Origin: Labia minor
Taxonomy: Eukaryota > Arthropoda > Insecta > Dermaptera > Spongiphoridae
DNA length: 64,000 nucleotides
Direction: 5' to 3'
NCBI GenBank assembly: GCA_963082975.1
Contig: OY720345.1
Location: forward strand, 34,480,611-34,544,610
Shown: positions 38,338 to 50,459 of the stretch, piece after piece
Numbering within the stretch: the stretch's first letter is position 1
Layout of the letters: each line of letters begins with the position of its first letter
Made by a program: the position numbers and the translations under genes
Notes under the pieces: generated by a model
Seen by the model: only the letters and a program-made list of their open reading frames with translations
What the model was told of the DNA's origin: nothing
Databases searched by the model: none

Positions 38338-38716
38338 TATAACATATACAATAATAATATATATAATTAATATAGTGATTAAATTAAAATATATTTTTTA
38401 AATAAGAACACAAAAAGAAATGAATGTTTTATGTAATATACTGATTGAAACAAAATGGATGAAAACCTTTTACTACTTTCAACCACCAAATACTATGTAC
38501 CACTCGGGGGTACAGGGGGCGGAGCCCCCGTCTAGGTGTGAAGAGCGCCGAAGGCGCTCTGAGCAGCTAGTAATTTCATAAAAGGATAAACATTATTCTA
38601 TTCTATACATATATAAAATTAGTTTAATTGAAATTTCTAAAAAAAAATAAGAATATACTTCCATTAAATTAGTTTCTAAAATAGAATATTCTTTTAATTT
38701 TTCTTCTATGTTCCAG

Positions 38717-38811
38717 AAATTCACTCATCTGATGAGATCTTCTTATCAAGCAATCCCGGATGGATACTATCTTTATTTCCTTTGTTTTCCACTTCTTTCT
38801 GGTAGACTTCT
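38717..38811 (+). CDS. candidate exon after a strong acceptor, unknown
   Basis: A pyrimidine-rich acceptor (TTTTTCTTCTATGTTCCAG) ends at 38716. Two frames are open after it: one reads IHSSDEIFLSSNPGWILSLF and ends at TAG near 38810, the other KFTHLMRSSYQAIPDGYYLY and stays open to 38905. A possible donor (CTG|GTAGAC) lies at about 38801. Evidence is the acceptor plus open frame only. Confidence 0.2.
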
Positions 38812-39947
38812 TTATCGACTTTATCTTAATTTTCATTTCGGAAGGAAATTAAAACAATTCTTGTTAAATTGTGTTACTGGGTATATATATATATACCCTT
38901 CTTGAAATGTTCAAACTCCATTATGTAATTGTATTTAATTCAAGTATTATTTTTAGGAAAAGTAATAAAGAAAATACATGTTCAAAGTTTAATGCATTAT
39001 GATGATTTTATTATGGATTATTGATTTACCATAATTGTAATATTATCATAAGTAAAGTATAGAAGATAAACAAACAAGGATAATGAATTCTATTTAAATT
39101 AAAATAGAGTTAATGAAACTCATTATTTTTAACTAACATTCAATTACTGAGCTTATCAGAACTTAAAAGTTCTATTTCCACCAACTATCCTGAGCCAACT
39201 CTATCCAGTTACTATTTTCTCCTCATTTTGTAACTATTCAATAAATATTAAATGATATCAAAAAAAATATTAGGATTGTGAGAAGGAAGAAGATGTAATT
39301 GCTTATGAAAATATATTTATAAATATATTTTCTCTGTCTTCCAAATTTAATTACTTTAAATTCAAATATATTATATTATATATATAGTTTATTAGTTAAC
39401 GAAGTCGGAAAAAAAATATATATATATATATAAGGAATACGATAAATAAAATTGAAATTAAAAAAAAAATTAGATAAATTTTATAAATTTAAACATAAAC
39501 AAAATAATTATATAAAAGTTTATTTATTTCGTTTAATAAATTCATTTTATTATTTAATATTGATAGGAAATAATATTAAATTGTGTATATAAATTTTTAA
39601 AAAAATGAATATTTAAATTTGCTTCATTTTTCATATAATATTCAATGATTAATTAAAAGTAAATTAAATATAAAATTTTGAAGATTAAATTCATAAAAAT
39701 GAGTTCAATTAAAATACTTTAATATTTGTATATTTAATTATAATATTTAAATATAGAAATTATTCAAAAATATTTAGAATAACATTAGTTAGATATTGAT
39801 TAATTTATAAAGAAATATTCATTTTAATAATATATACGGTATACACTATTCGTATATTTATATAATTATAAACTTTATTTTAAATTTAGGTCTCTCATGC
39901 AACTTGGATGGGTAAATGATTTGGACTGAGACAAGTTATTTCTAATC

Positions 39948-40010
39948 TTAGAAGAATATCAATGCGGATTAATGCCAAATCGGACAACATTAGATCAAAT
40001 CCAATCTCGC
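39948..40010 (+). mobile_element. family D retrotransposon, RT motif fragment
   Basis: Reads LEEYQCGLMPNRTTLDQI in one frame, matching the YHCGFRPNRP block of the 37-kb copy. The homologous stretch is short and the flanks are AT-rich. It is immediately followed by repeat E. Confidence 0.65.
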
Positions 40011-40109
40011 TAAGAACATTCAATATTTCTGTATACCCATTATTATAAAACACAATCTGTTTAAATTAAAATGTATATAAATTAAAGAATAAATATTTGA
40101 ATTTATTTA

Positions 40110-40762
40110 AATTTTGTGTAGTGTTGGAGAGACAAATTGAGTTATAAAAGTTAGTTTTAATTTTATGAAATGTCTCAAGTCTCTAATTTTAGATTTCTCT
40201 AAATTTAATTATAATAAAAATTATAATAATAAATAAAGAATATCAAAATCAATATTAAGGAATATTATAATCCAATATAACATATACAATAAAATTTACT
40301 GATTAAATGAAAAAATAAATAAGAACACAAAAAGGTAATGAATGCTATAATATATTGAAAATCTATTACATATAGACCTGAGGTTCCCATAGTGGTCTAT
40401 ATCGATCCCCAGGGGTCTATGCAAACCTCCAAGGGGTCTGTTGCAGCGAATAAAAAATTTGGGGATCCATGAAATGAAAATGGGGGTCTACGATAGTGAA
40501 TCTCAAGCCTATTTACTTACATTATACTATCTTACAATTCAATAAGGCTCTTAAAAAAAAGAAAAGAAAAGCGAGTAAAATTTATTTACAAAAAATCAAT
40601 TTAGGCGGTCTACCCAAAACCGAAAAACATGGCAAGGGGTCTACGACACAAAAAAGTTTCGGAACCTATGATATAGACTTTCAACAAATACTATGTATCA
40701 CTATGGTGGGTACAGGGGGCCCCCTCCTTTAGTACGAAGAACGCCGAAAGCGATCTGTGCAG
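40110..40762 (+). repeat. repeat family E, copy 2 (split by a hAT MITE)
   Basis: Homologous to copy 1 from the ATGTCTCAAGTCTCTA region through AACATATACAATA and AAGAACACAAAAAG, then split at 40378-40670, then ACTTTCAACAAATACTATG and the degraded hairpin end (GGGGGCCCCC and AACGCCGAAAGCGATC). Both hairpins have lost pairing or loop bases compared with copies 1 and 3. Confidence 0.7.
40378..40670. mobile_element. hAT-type MITE nested in repeat E
   Basis: 293-bp element with imperfect inverted ends CTGAGGTTCCCA / TCGGAACCTATG and GGGGTCTA(C/T) blocks near both ends, flanked by an exact 8-bp direct repeat ATATAGAC (40370-40377 and 40671-40678). Removing it rejoins family E sequence as seen in copies 1 and 3. 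TIR style and the 8-bp duplication indicate the hAT superfamily. The predicted frame 40496-40732 is internal noise. Confidence 0.85.
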
Positions 40763-41051
40763 TAAGTATAAAATAAAAAGAAGGTCCCTGAAGATGAGAG
40801 TGACAAAAATTCAAATAATTATTTTCATTTTATTTTTATCAATTTTCAAAAAAGAAATCAATAAACAGGAAAATCAAAAACAGAAAAAGAAGAGTAGGTA
40901 GATAGGTAGTTAACAAATAAATAATCTGATCAGAATCCACTTGAATGCATTTCTCAGAATAAGGAAAGAGTCTGTCTATCTATCTGTATCTCCTCCCCCC
41001 CTCCTCTCTCTCTCTCTTGTTTATCAATTCTTTTTTTCAAATTCTATCAAG

Positions 41052-41132
41052 ATCTTTTCCTGCACTGTCAATTCCGAATTGTTTGTTGGACAAAAGGTGA
41101 AGGCCCTTAGCGGTTATCTAAAAAGTACTTAA
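41052..41132 (+). CDS. candidate exon after a long polypyrimidine tract
   Basis: A pyrimidine-rich run (CTCTCTCTC... TTTTTTTCAAATTCTATCAAG) ends at 41051. Twenty-six codons follow (IFSCTVNSELFVGQKVKALS...) to TAA at 41130-41132. An internal donor AAAAG|GTGAAG at about 41097 would make a 45-base exon instead. Codon bias is coding-like. Product unknown. Confidence 0.25.
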   Translation: MFSCTVNSELFVGQKVKALSGYLKST

Positions 41133-41149
41133 TCTGTCCATGAATCAAT

Positions 41150-43070
41150 TCAGAAAAGTCTTCCTAATTAGAATTCCATAGAATTGGTACATCATGAAAT
41201 CACCGTGGAGATTATTATGACTTCCTTTTTGCATTCACTTCTGTCTTATTATTATTATTATTTTTTTTTCTTATAGTTACAAATCATGAATCCCATCATT
41301 TTAACACCAAAACCAGTTAGGGTTGTCTTTATTCCAGATCATTAACTCAAAATGTAAACCATGCAATAATTATTAAATTTAAAAGTCACCATATAATAAA
41401 TAATAGATTTATTCATCCATTAAAAAAATAAAATAAATGTATATGTGTTTTAATAATAAAATCTGTAAAAAAAAATTATAAACGCATTGAGATTAAAATT
41501 TCAACGTATAAAAATAAAATCTCAAGATTTAAATCCATTATTTTTATTTATTTTTATTCTTATGTATTTTTAAAGCAAAATTATTTCGCTACTAAATAAA
41601 CTATATAATATAATAATTTTATATAATTTTTATAGTAATTATGATAATATAAATATTCTCATTTTTTTATTATTATTATTTATTATCATACTTGTTTATA
41701 AAAGAATTTATTTATTTTTTTAATATCTCTATAAACTCTAAATGAAATTGGATATTAATGTATATTTATTTATTTATTTATCTTCTATTATGTTTCTTTG
41801 AGCTTATGATTATAGAGTTGGGGACCTCACGAAGAGCCTAGAAAAATTTAAATGAAAACACTTATATAATATAAGAGTGTATGTATGATTTGCACCCACG
41901 TACCCAAATTAACAAAAAAATCCTCCATAATGAATAGAACTAATCTATTCTTAAAATTCACTATCAATATATAATGTTAATTTAATTTGGAGAGTCCAAA
42001 TAGTTTTTTTTTATGATTATTGATTAACACCTTGCTGTTCTTATCTATAAAACCCGTTATTTTCATTGTATCCTTTCGAAAATCCATTTGCAAAAATCAT
42101 CTTATATTAAATTCACATAAATAAACTGTTATTAAATATTTTCTTTTAGTTGAAATCGCTGATGATATTTCTAAAAAAATAGAACTCTAAAAATATTAAA
42201 ATCAATTGAAAAGTGTCTAAAACTATCGACTAGATGATTACTATTTTTACCTTCATCTTTCTTTTAAGTTTACTTGATAAAGGTCAGGTCAACATTAAAA
42301 GAAAAATATATATATTGTCTCTTTGATAATATATACTTGAATGAATTTATACTTTGTTGGTATTATTATGGAAAATTAGTGGGGGGGTCAAAATTTTATT
42401 AATATCTATAATAAAGAGGTTCCTTTTTATTCATTTATATGGAATGTTTTATTTCAGGAGAGAAAAGAGAGATATTCGATCCAATACAGCAGTTGTTCTG
42501 ATCATAAATTATTTCTTCCTTTCATATATTTAATTTTTCATAGAATTATTTATCAAATTGAAAAATATCACTATAAATAACACACGGTAAACAGTATTTA
42601 ATGGAATTTTAAATAAATCTACCAAATAAAATTGAGATTATATATAGTATAATATATATTATATATATATATATATAACTTTGATAATATAATATTTGTT
42701 TATTCATTAGTTGAAATTTGAATAGACATTGTTATTACTTTTTAAAATAGTCAGATGTAATGAAGTTCAGTAATTAAATTAATTGACTTTACTACCCATA
42801 CAAGTATTCAAGTTTATCTATTATCACGTCTCTGAATGAGACAGAAATTGCTCCCAACTAATGAATTATTTAAACAAGATTGATTTTATTTGTGGATTTA
42901 TATGTAAAATAAAATCAATCCATCTAAGAAAACTTAGATTATTTATAAATAACTTTAATAATCTTCCATTTAGACCTTTTCATTTTTTTAGGTTCATAAT
43001 TTTTGTATAAATATAATATATATTTTTATATTATTATTATCTTATCTTATTATACTAGCATATATATATA
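41150..43070. other. AT-rich stretch, no gene supported
   Basis: A/T-rich sequence with homopolymers and a TA run at about 42660-42677. No island with splice-flanked coding and no member of the repeat families described here. Confidence 0.55.
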
Positions 43071-43082
43071 TATATTTGTATA

Positions 43083-43235
43083 TTTTTGATATTCACACCA
43101 TAGATGCATAGATAAATCAATTTGTATTGGTTTCAGCCTCGAGAAAAATCAACTTTATTAGTATTTTTCTTAATTTAAAATAGTAAATTTAAATGATGTC
43201 ACGAATTACGTCATCCATATTGAAATTTGTCTCTC
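43083..43235 (+). mobile_element. family A fragment, diverged, inverted relative to the full copies
   Basis: Contains TGTATTGGTTT(C/T)A(G/T)CCTCGAGAAAA and a GATGTCACGAATTACGTCATCC stretch, the reverse complement of the GACGTCAT / CTCGAGGATAAAACCAATAC part of family A. Ends not preserved. A similar fragment lies at 55575-55720. Confidence 0.6.
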
Positions 43236-43756
43236 GCCATTCTTTTTTAATTGATATTGTAATATTTTTTTTTATATTTAAAATATTTTATTTAATTTCG
43301 AAATAAAATTAAAAATATTTATTTTAATAAAATTTTAGAATCAAATTCCGAAATAATTTATCATTTATCACATTTATCATTGTTGAATAAATTTGATCTA
43401 ATAAATTATATTATATTAATTAAAATGTTTTTTATATTAAATTATAAATAATATAAATGATATTTGATTATTATAAATAAAAAGAAAATAATATAACCTC
43501 CTTTCTTAATTAAATTATAGTCAATATATTTTCAGAATGTATTATCAGTAGTAATTTTGGACGAAACATTCTATAAACTATTGCTACTTTGAAAAATATA
43601 AAACTGACACCATTTAATTATAACAACATATATATATATATAATATAGGAGCAAATATTTTATCAAATTTGATTATATTTTTCATCGTGAACCAAGTTAT
43701 TTTAATTAATACCATTTTAGGAAACAAATTTTGAATGGGTCAATTTTATAAAACCC

Positions 43757-43900
43757 ATTTAACAATTGTAATAAATAATTAAAAAGTTGTAAAATTTTTA
43801 AAGTTTATAATAATAAATTGTATAAATTTGTTAAAGGGAGGAGCGATAGCTCGGTGTTCCAGGTGATGTATTGTTAAATTTAAGATTTAAATATATAAGA
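43757..43900 (+). repeat. repeat family G, copy 1
   Basis: Contains AACAATTGTAATAAATAATT and the GC-richer block GAGCGATAGCTCGGTGTTCC. The reverse complement of 53500-53620 carries both blocks in the same order and spacing. GATAGCTCGG looks like a tRNA A box, but no B box follows. Class unknown. Confidence 0.6.
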
Positions 43901-44540
43901 ATTTAAAAATGTATGAAACTTATTCAATTTAAAAACAAAATTATTTTATTTATATAGAATGGATATTCGACGCTTTTTTCATTTTTTAATTCTAGTTGTT
44001 AAGTTAGAATTTTTGATAAAAATAGAATAAAAATTATTTCAATGGTTTTTCAATATTTAATTGTTATTAATTAAGTATAAAATTATTATTGAAAAATCAA
44101 CATGTAAATAATAACTTCAGGTAGAAAATATAGTAATATTTTTTTCTACTTAAGTATCTACAATTTAAAATTGTATTAAATTAATTAATTATAGAAAATA
44201 AATTACTAGAAATTTGATTTAGTGTATAAAATCCCGGTTCATCCAACTTTAGGAAAAAATATTCCATATATATAAGTTCATAAATTTAATATTATTGGAT
44301 ATATGTAAGTATATATATATATATACAAGTAAATTGTATCTAATTTTACTTTTTTTTATTTCTTTTAAATTTCTTTTTTTTTAAGACATTCTTATTTTTA
44401 TGAGAAAAGTTCAGTCCCCTTAATAAAACAGCAATATTATATTTATTATTTTTCTTTATATCATTATGTCTTGTTATACTTGACATAAATTTCAAATATA
44501 AATGACAATATTTTTCTCTTAAATATTATAACTATGAAAT

Positions 44541-44691
44541 ATGCAATGTTCTGATGATAGCAGCCACTGCTTCTTTCAAATTCAGCCCGATTCATGCGTC
44601 AGCGAATATCATCAAGGAAGTTCTAATGTTTCGATTTATATGTGCAACGTTATGGCTGGTTCCTTTTCTTAGAAGTACTCTACCTGAGTGA
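44541..44691 (+). CDS. two overlapping small ORFs in a GC-richer island
   Basis: Frame 1: 44541-44672, 43 codons from ATG, MQCSDDSSHCFFQIQPDSCV.... Frame 2: 44554-44691, 45 codons from ATG, MIAATASFKFSPIHASANII then a hydrophobic stretch (FICATLWLVPFL). Both show purine-first bias and at most one is real. The minus strand is closed by stops. No family recognised; an exon of a larger gene is possible. Confidence 0.25.
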
Positions 44692-45539
44692 CTCATTGTT
44701 TATACGATCAGATAAGATGATGTCTCCTTTCAAAAAGGTCTTATCTAAGATATCATTGAAATATTTATAAAAAAAAAGAAACAAAACAAAAATTGGTAGA
44801 TTACTTATAGAATTATAAATTAGATCAAATAATTGTATTAAAGATTGGATGGAAGCCAATATCAAGTTGTTTTATTTTTTACATCGCTTTATTTTAACAC
44901 CGATTTCGAGGTTGTACACGACTACTTGAACAGAATTACAATTAGAACATTTATTTTAACTAAACTCTTATTTTTCTCGTTTGATCAATCATTTCAGTTG
45001 TTAAAAAAAACTCATAAATAAGAATATTCAAAACAGTATTGGTTTTTCAATTTAAAATTCCGTTAATATTTACATAATCACATAGAAATCAATAAATTCT
45101 ACATCAATTTTTCAATATAAAAAATAATGAGACTTTCATTTCATTGGGAAAATTTTGAAATCATTCAACTTTAATTTTCATTCTGTTAATTCACCATCCA
45201 GGGTTAGATTAACTAAAAAGCAAAATAAGCACGTGCTAAAGGATTGTCGAGACCACAAAATTCGTGCTTTCATTAAATGTCGAATTTAACCTATTATTTT
45301 TAATTTAATTAAAATTATTAAATATTTAATAATGACACTTAAAATTGTATTCTCGTAAATCAGGAGAAATGGATTAAATAATAAAAAAAGTATATTTATA
45401 TATAACGGTTCTGTTTTGTTGGTGGGAAGGCTTAATAAATCAAATCTAGGAATTAAGCCTATTAAATAGAATAAACTATTTAAATGCTCCATTATTTTTT
45501 TAAATTAAAAAAAAATACCGTACCTATATTATTAAAATG

Positions 45540-45774
45540 AAGGCGTCACAGGGCGTGGGGTAGAAGCGCTGCCTCACACACACACATTCACATGGTCCCG
45601 GGTTCAAGTCCCGGGCCTGGCAAGGGGTCTACGGGACAGAGTCAACCCAGCCTCCGGGATCAACATTGTGGAAAAGCCACCTGATAGGGCCTCCGATCAA
45701 GAAAATTTAGGTAAAGGTTGAGACGACCCGTTCTACTGATCATAGGACACCTCATTGATATATCCGGCTTGAGG
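45540..45774 (+). mobile_element. family C tRNA-derived SINE, copy 1
   Basis: Begins AAGGCGTCACAGGGCGTGGG, has an A-box-like GGGGTAGAAGCGCTGCC and a clear Pol III B box GGTTCAAGTCC at 45601-45611 inside CCCGGG direct repeats. The body continues GTCAACCCAGCCTCCGGGA ... GCCTCCGATCAAGAAAAT ... ATAGGACACCTCATTGATAT. It shares this order with copies at 50460, 54379 and 63861. No long poly(A) tail; ends in a T-rich run. Confidence 0.8.
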
Positions 45775-46024
45775 TTTTTTTTATATTATTAAAATATATA
45801 AAACATCTCCATTCTATATATTCTAGTTTATACTTTTAAAAACTAAAAAATTAAATATCTATAATATTTTAAAAGGTATTATTAAATTTATTTGATATCT
45901 TTGTTCATTACATAACTAATTATTGTTATATATATATTAATATTTACATTTAAAATGCTTAGTTCTATTTTTACTATTTATAACTAATTAAATTTAATTT
46001 AAATATATAAAAAAAAACCTCTGA

Positions 46025-46165
46025 CTTTGTACGGATTTTGTTTGATATATTTACTTATTGCATCAGTACCATTAATTTAGCAACAATTGGTGTATTGGAA
46101 ACGGTAAGTAGTAGTTTACAAAGTATTAATTTTATATTTATTGTCGGAATATATTTCACTTAAAA
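46025..46165 (-). mobile_element. family A variant fragment (A2), copy 1
   Basis: The reverse complement resembles family A around TGATGCATTAAGTAAATAT and CACTTCCGGTTTCC, then continues with TTTACAAAGTATTAATTTTA...TTGTCGGAA, found in inverted orientation at 50940-51010. This extra segment distinguishes an A2 subtype. Confidence 0.6.
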
Positions 46166-47864
46166 TATAGTAGTAATTAATAATTGATTAATTAAACTAA
46201 AAATAAAAACCAAGATAATATAATGAATTTAGTTAAACAAAAGGAAGACAAAAGTAAAGCCAAGTCTCATACATATCACAAACTTGTCTTTTAAATTTAA
46301 TACTATATTTCTAATCTAAAGTGAAGATAAGAAGATAAATTCTTGAATTCAGTTTTTATATGACTCAGGATCAGTTAAACGGATATAACATGTTTAAAGT
46401 TAACATTTGAATTTTTCATTCATTATTTTAAACGGTTAATACAAAAAGAATCCTTTATATATAAATATATATATATACTCTGAAATTTAAATTTTTAAAT
46501 ACTAAAGAAAAAAAAAATTATTACAATTTAAATTAGAAAATCACACCTATAAATATTCAAATGTTTTTTTTTAAATGATAAAATTTATTACAGTAAAAAA
46601 TGAAATATTTTATAATCAAAAATTTTTCAATTTAAATTTACAAGGACTAATAGACATTCTTAAAATTTTCCTCCATTAATAAATAAATTTTCACAGAATA
46701 AGGATATTTATTTTATCCTTTAAAAATAAACATTTCCTTCTCTTTAAAAGCATTAACATATTAAAAATAATTGGAAATATTTTAATTCTGGTTAAAACAT
46801 TTAGCAAATGGAAATCACATCATTTGAGCAAAAAAAAACCCACACAAATATTTCTATATGATATGTACTATAATCTTCATTTGATAACAAATGATTCATT
46901 CAAAAAAAAAAAAAAATAAATATTTTTATTGTTCATTGAGGAAATGAGAGATCAACATTATATAGTAAACTGTGTCACCATGCCCTCCTTTTTCTTATTT
47001 TCTTACATTTTAGTCTTTAACTATTAAAAGGGCAACTAAAAAATCTTGTTTGTGTATGTGTTGTTTAAAACAAATAAATTAATTAACCTTACTATAGTAA
47101 TTCCAGTGATTTATTTATACAATTATATATTATAGAAAATAGGCTATTTTAAAGAAATATTTACTTCTAATTATATATTATATTTTTTTTTTTGTTAAAA
47201 TAAACAAGAAAAAATAAATTAATTAATAGTTTGTTTATTTTTATTTTATATAGAAAGTATACATACATGTAATTAAAGTAATGAGTAATTTAATTACTCA
47301 AGTACCAATCCGCCATTGATGTTTCTTTGTATTTATAAAAAAAACGAATGTCACGTTCTTTTTAGGATATATTCTTACTAATTGAATTTTTTTTTAATTT
47401 ATAGATAAAAATCCTAGGAATTATATTTAAATATTCCTAATTTAAACTTGGAATATTTTAAATAATTAAATTTAAAAAAAAAGAAATATTTATATATAAT
47501 ATTGTAATTTTATCTTCCAAACATCATTTTTATAAAAGCGTAAATATTTAAATTATTAATTATTTTATTTATTATTATTATTATTATTAAAATTAAATTA
47601 ACGGCTATGAATTTAGATAAGTATTAAAATTTTTTTTTACTCATCATTTAAAAATTTCTAATAAATTTAATTGAATAATAATTGTCTATTTATATATTTT
47701 TTGTTGATAATAATATTTTAAATTAAATATTACATAAATATAATTTATAATTAATTCCTTTTTATTATTCACAGAAGAATTATTATATTCAAAATTTCTT
47801 CTAATCAAAAGGGTACATTACATATTTGTCAAGGCTATATTCATCTAATTTTCAATTTCTGAAG

Positions 47865-48141
47865 GATTAGCACCAAATATAGGTGGGTTTAACATGGACA
47901 AACCGATAGGATTTGCTGTATTCAATGTATCAAGGCCTGTAGCTAATTTTAAATCCACCATTTACGTATTGCTCTTTGTATATATAATTATATCAATTTT
48001 CTCTCAATTCTCAGAATAGACTTTTTATTAAATTACACAGGTGATTATCATTGTCTTCTAAATTTCGTGAGGCAATATGAAAATCATAGACTGAATTATA
48101 AATTCGATAGTGATCGTTTGGTTAGAGCTGTTCCTAAATAG
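47865..48141 (+). CDS. candidate exon pair, unknown product
   Basis: Exon 1 candidate: acceptor ATTTTCAATTTCTGAAG ends 47864; frame LAPNIGGFNMDKPIGFAVFN continues to TAG at 48017-48019, with an internal donor ATAG|GTGGGT at 47880/47881. Exon 2 candidate: acceptor TTATTAAATTACACAG ends 48040; frame DYHCLLNFVRQYENHRLNYK... runs to TAG at 48139-48141. The internal donor leaves one base, and exon 2 needs one base to complete its first codon, so the two can join in frame. Codon bias is good in both. Family not recognised. Confidence 0.3.
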
Positions 48142-48340
48142 AACTATACCCACACATATTTAGGAATAGGTATAGGAGTATGAACCAATCGGTATAAATT
48201 TTGATTGGACTACTCATAAAGGTTTCGAGCTTGACACTTTGTTCACGAGTATTGAGTTGACATCCTGACTCTCCTTCTTTATTTGTATATATATATATAT
48301 TCCATCCTTGGCCTGCCTCTCCTATTTCTTCCTCCCACAG

Positions 48341-48400
48341 AATCCACAGGAATTGTATGCCATGATCAACAGGCTTTTTGATAATTCCAATCTGTCTCAT
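48341..48400 (+). CDS. candidate exon cut by a family B insertion
   Basis: A very strong acceptor (CTCTCCTATTTCTTCCTCCCACAG) ends at 48340 and opens into NPQELYAMINRLFDNSNLSH. After 60 bases the frame runs into a family B element at 48401. Codon bias is coding-like. If this was an exon it is now disrupted. Confidence 0.25.
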
Positions 48401-48994
48401 TTTTACTATCACTATTGCGATCACGAAAATTTTCGATGTCGAGACTTTGATGTTTTTTAGGTTTTGAAGCTTCCTGCTTCATTTTCACTAAGGTTGAGAA
48501 AAATGTCGGTTAGTATGTGTGTATGTATGTGTGTGTCTATATAGACAAGATTACGCAAAAAACGGTTTGAGCTAGAATCATGAAATTTGGTATACCTGCA
48601 TTATTCAAAATTCGTAGTTTTTTATCAACTTTTGTGAAATTTAGCTCAACCGGAAGAGGGTCATTACCTATAACTTTTTGATTTTATTTTCCTCTAATGT
48701 GATATATGTTTGATAGTTTTTCACAAGATTAAAAATTGTATAAAACTGCTATTTATAGAATTTCAGCTTGATTAAATTCATGAAAGAACCAGAATTAATT
48801 TTTTAACACTGCAAATCTCACGCGCCAACACGTGACGTGGTGCCATCAACAAAGGGCCAAACTTGCGCTGGTTTAATAAATATTATTTATTAATTTTAAT
48901 TTATAATTTATAATTAATTAAATTTAATTTAAATATAATATATGTGAATTAATTCAATTCAAATTTGCGAGATATTCGAGTGGAGACACTCCAG
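48401..48994 (+). mobile_element. family B element, full-length (Helentron/DINE-like)
   Basis: Begins TTTTTACTATCAC, contains TGTGTG repeats (about 48517-48535), the motif AAAACGGTTTGAGCTAG followed by ATGAAATTTGGTAT, the second inverted repeat (GCGAGATATTCG) and a perfect terminal hairpin TGGAG-ACA-CTCCA, ending CCAG at 48994. Its right flank is CTTATT, as in the 22.7 and 27.9 kb copies (AATAAG in the other orientation). Confidence 0.78.
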
Positions 48995-50386
48995 CTTATT
49001 TCTTGTACCATCTCCGAAAATATGCCATTAACCATTCATTTGTGTGATAATTCTTTAAACTTTCTACCAGTATAAAATTATTTATTTATTTTCACATTTC
49101 GTAAACAAGTACTTTGATGTTATATGATATCTTATCTCTTATGGGAAATGAAATTTTGTTTAATCTTCTACATATATAATAAAATGATTATTCAAAGAGT
49201 AATATTTAATTTAATATTAATTGCATGGCCTGATTTATTAATATAATATTATTTTATAATAATTATTATCTATAGATAAATTATAACTATACATATTTCT
49301 TGGAGAAAATATATCATAATGACTTCAAATTCTATGAGTTTTCAAATATTTATTTCAAATAGTATATGCCTATATAGAAGTATCTCAAACCAAATTAAGA
49401 TTAACTTGATGTATTTGCTTTTAAACTTATATATCTAAGTATATATATTCATAAGAGGATATATGAATGTACACATTCAGAAGCACACATGCTAGTAATA
49501 TATACATAGAGAGGATATTTCAGAAACCCATCTGAAAGGGGGGTGACGTCAAAACCGACCTCGATATTATCCAGAGAGCATGCGCCATCTAAACACATAC
49601 AAAAATTAAAATAAAAAATGATTGAATGACTAAATTCCAATTTTAAGAAAAATTAAAACATCATTATTAGAAATTTTTATTTTATTTATATAATTATAAA
49701 GAATATATGAAAAAAATAGAATTTGTTTTATTTTTATATCAAGAAAAATATAGTTCCTTCAAGATATTATGTGTGATGCTGTTAAAGAAACTTCTTTTCT
49801 TGCAATATAAATAAACAGTATATAAAAAAAAATTCATAAAATATTCCATCATAAATTCCTGCCTAGTTTAATTTTTGTTTTTTGGTTTAAAACTTGAGTT
49901 TATTATTTAAAGGTATGTCAGGAGATTTGATAATTAATTGGTAGTCCTTGATTTTGATTTATAATAAAATTAGCACAAAAGAAATAAAGAAATAGAATTA
50001 TTTTAATAGTTCCTATTAAGTACAGTTCAAATTCGTTAAGTTAGTTAATTAATAAAAAATAAATTAAGTTATGATACATGATTAATACTAGAAAATTAAT
50101 TTTAATAGATAATAATAATGTTTTGGCTTATGGCATAAATTTTTATTTTCGATTTGATAAATCATTGAGCAAATCGTCCAAATTAATTCAAACCCTTTAC
50201 TTATTTACTTTCCAAGTGAAAGATTCAAGATATCCTTATACCAGAACTTAAATGCATCCCGAGCTCATCTCGATAACTTTTTTCTAATTAATAAGTATGT
50301 ATAGACATATTTGAAAAAATATTTTATTATTTTATTATATTCAAGGTTAAAAAATAAAATGTTTTTTTTTAAATATTTTGAAAAAT

Positions 50387-50459
50387 CTGGATTGTCTCCA
50401 CTCGACTATCTCGCAAATTTGAATTGGATTAATTAATATATATTATATTTAAATTAAAA
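50387..50459 (-). mobile_element. family B element, truncated by SINE junction
   Basis: Only the hairpin/inverted-repeat end of family B is present. It stops in ATTATATTTAAATTAAAAG exactly where the family C SINE begins. The remainder of family B is not found on the far side. Confidence 0.7.

Larger units (their letters stand above)
37190..38570 (+). repeat. repeat family E, copy 1 (split by family D insertion)
   Basis: Family E sequence runs 37190-37361 and resumes 38354-38570. The same order, uninterrupted at this point, is seen at 40.1-40.3 kb. Its right end holds two perfect GC-rich hairpins: GGGGGC-GGA-GCCCCC (38515-38529) and AGAGCGCC-GAA-GGCGCTCT (38542-38560), ending GAGCAGCTAG. No coding frame. 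Class unknown; possibilities include a SINE or the non-coding end of a larger element. Confidence 0.7.

Noticed and set aside
38031-38351. Minus-strand 106-codon frame
   Set aside because: It is the antisense shadow of the family D retrotransposon.
40496-40732. Plus-strand 78-codon frame
   Set aside because: It starts inside the nested hAT MITE and ends in repeat E; not a gene.
48134-48424. Minus-strand 96-codon frame
   Set aside because: It crosses a TA microsatellite and ends in family B; the plus strand has better splice and codon support over the same bases.
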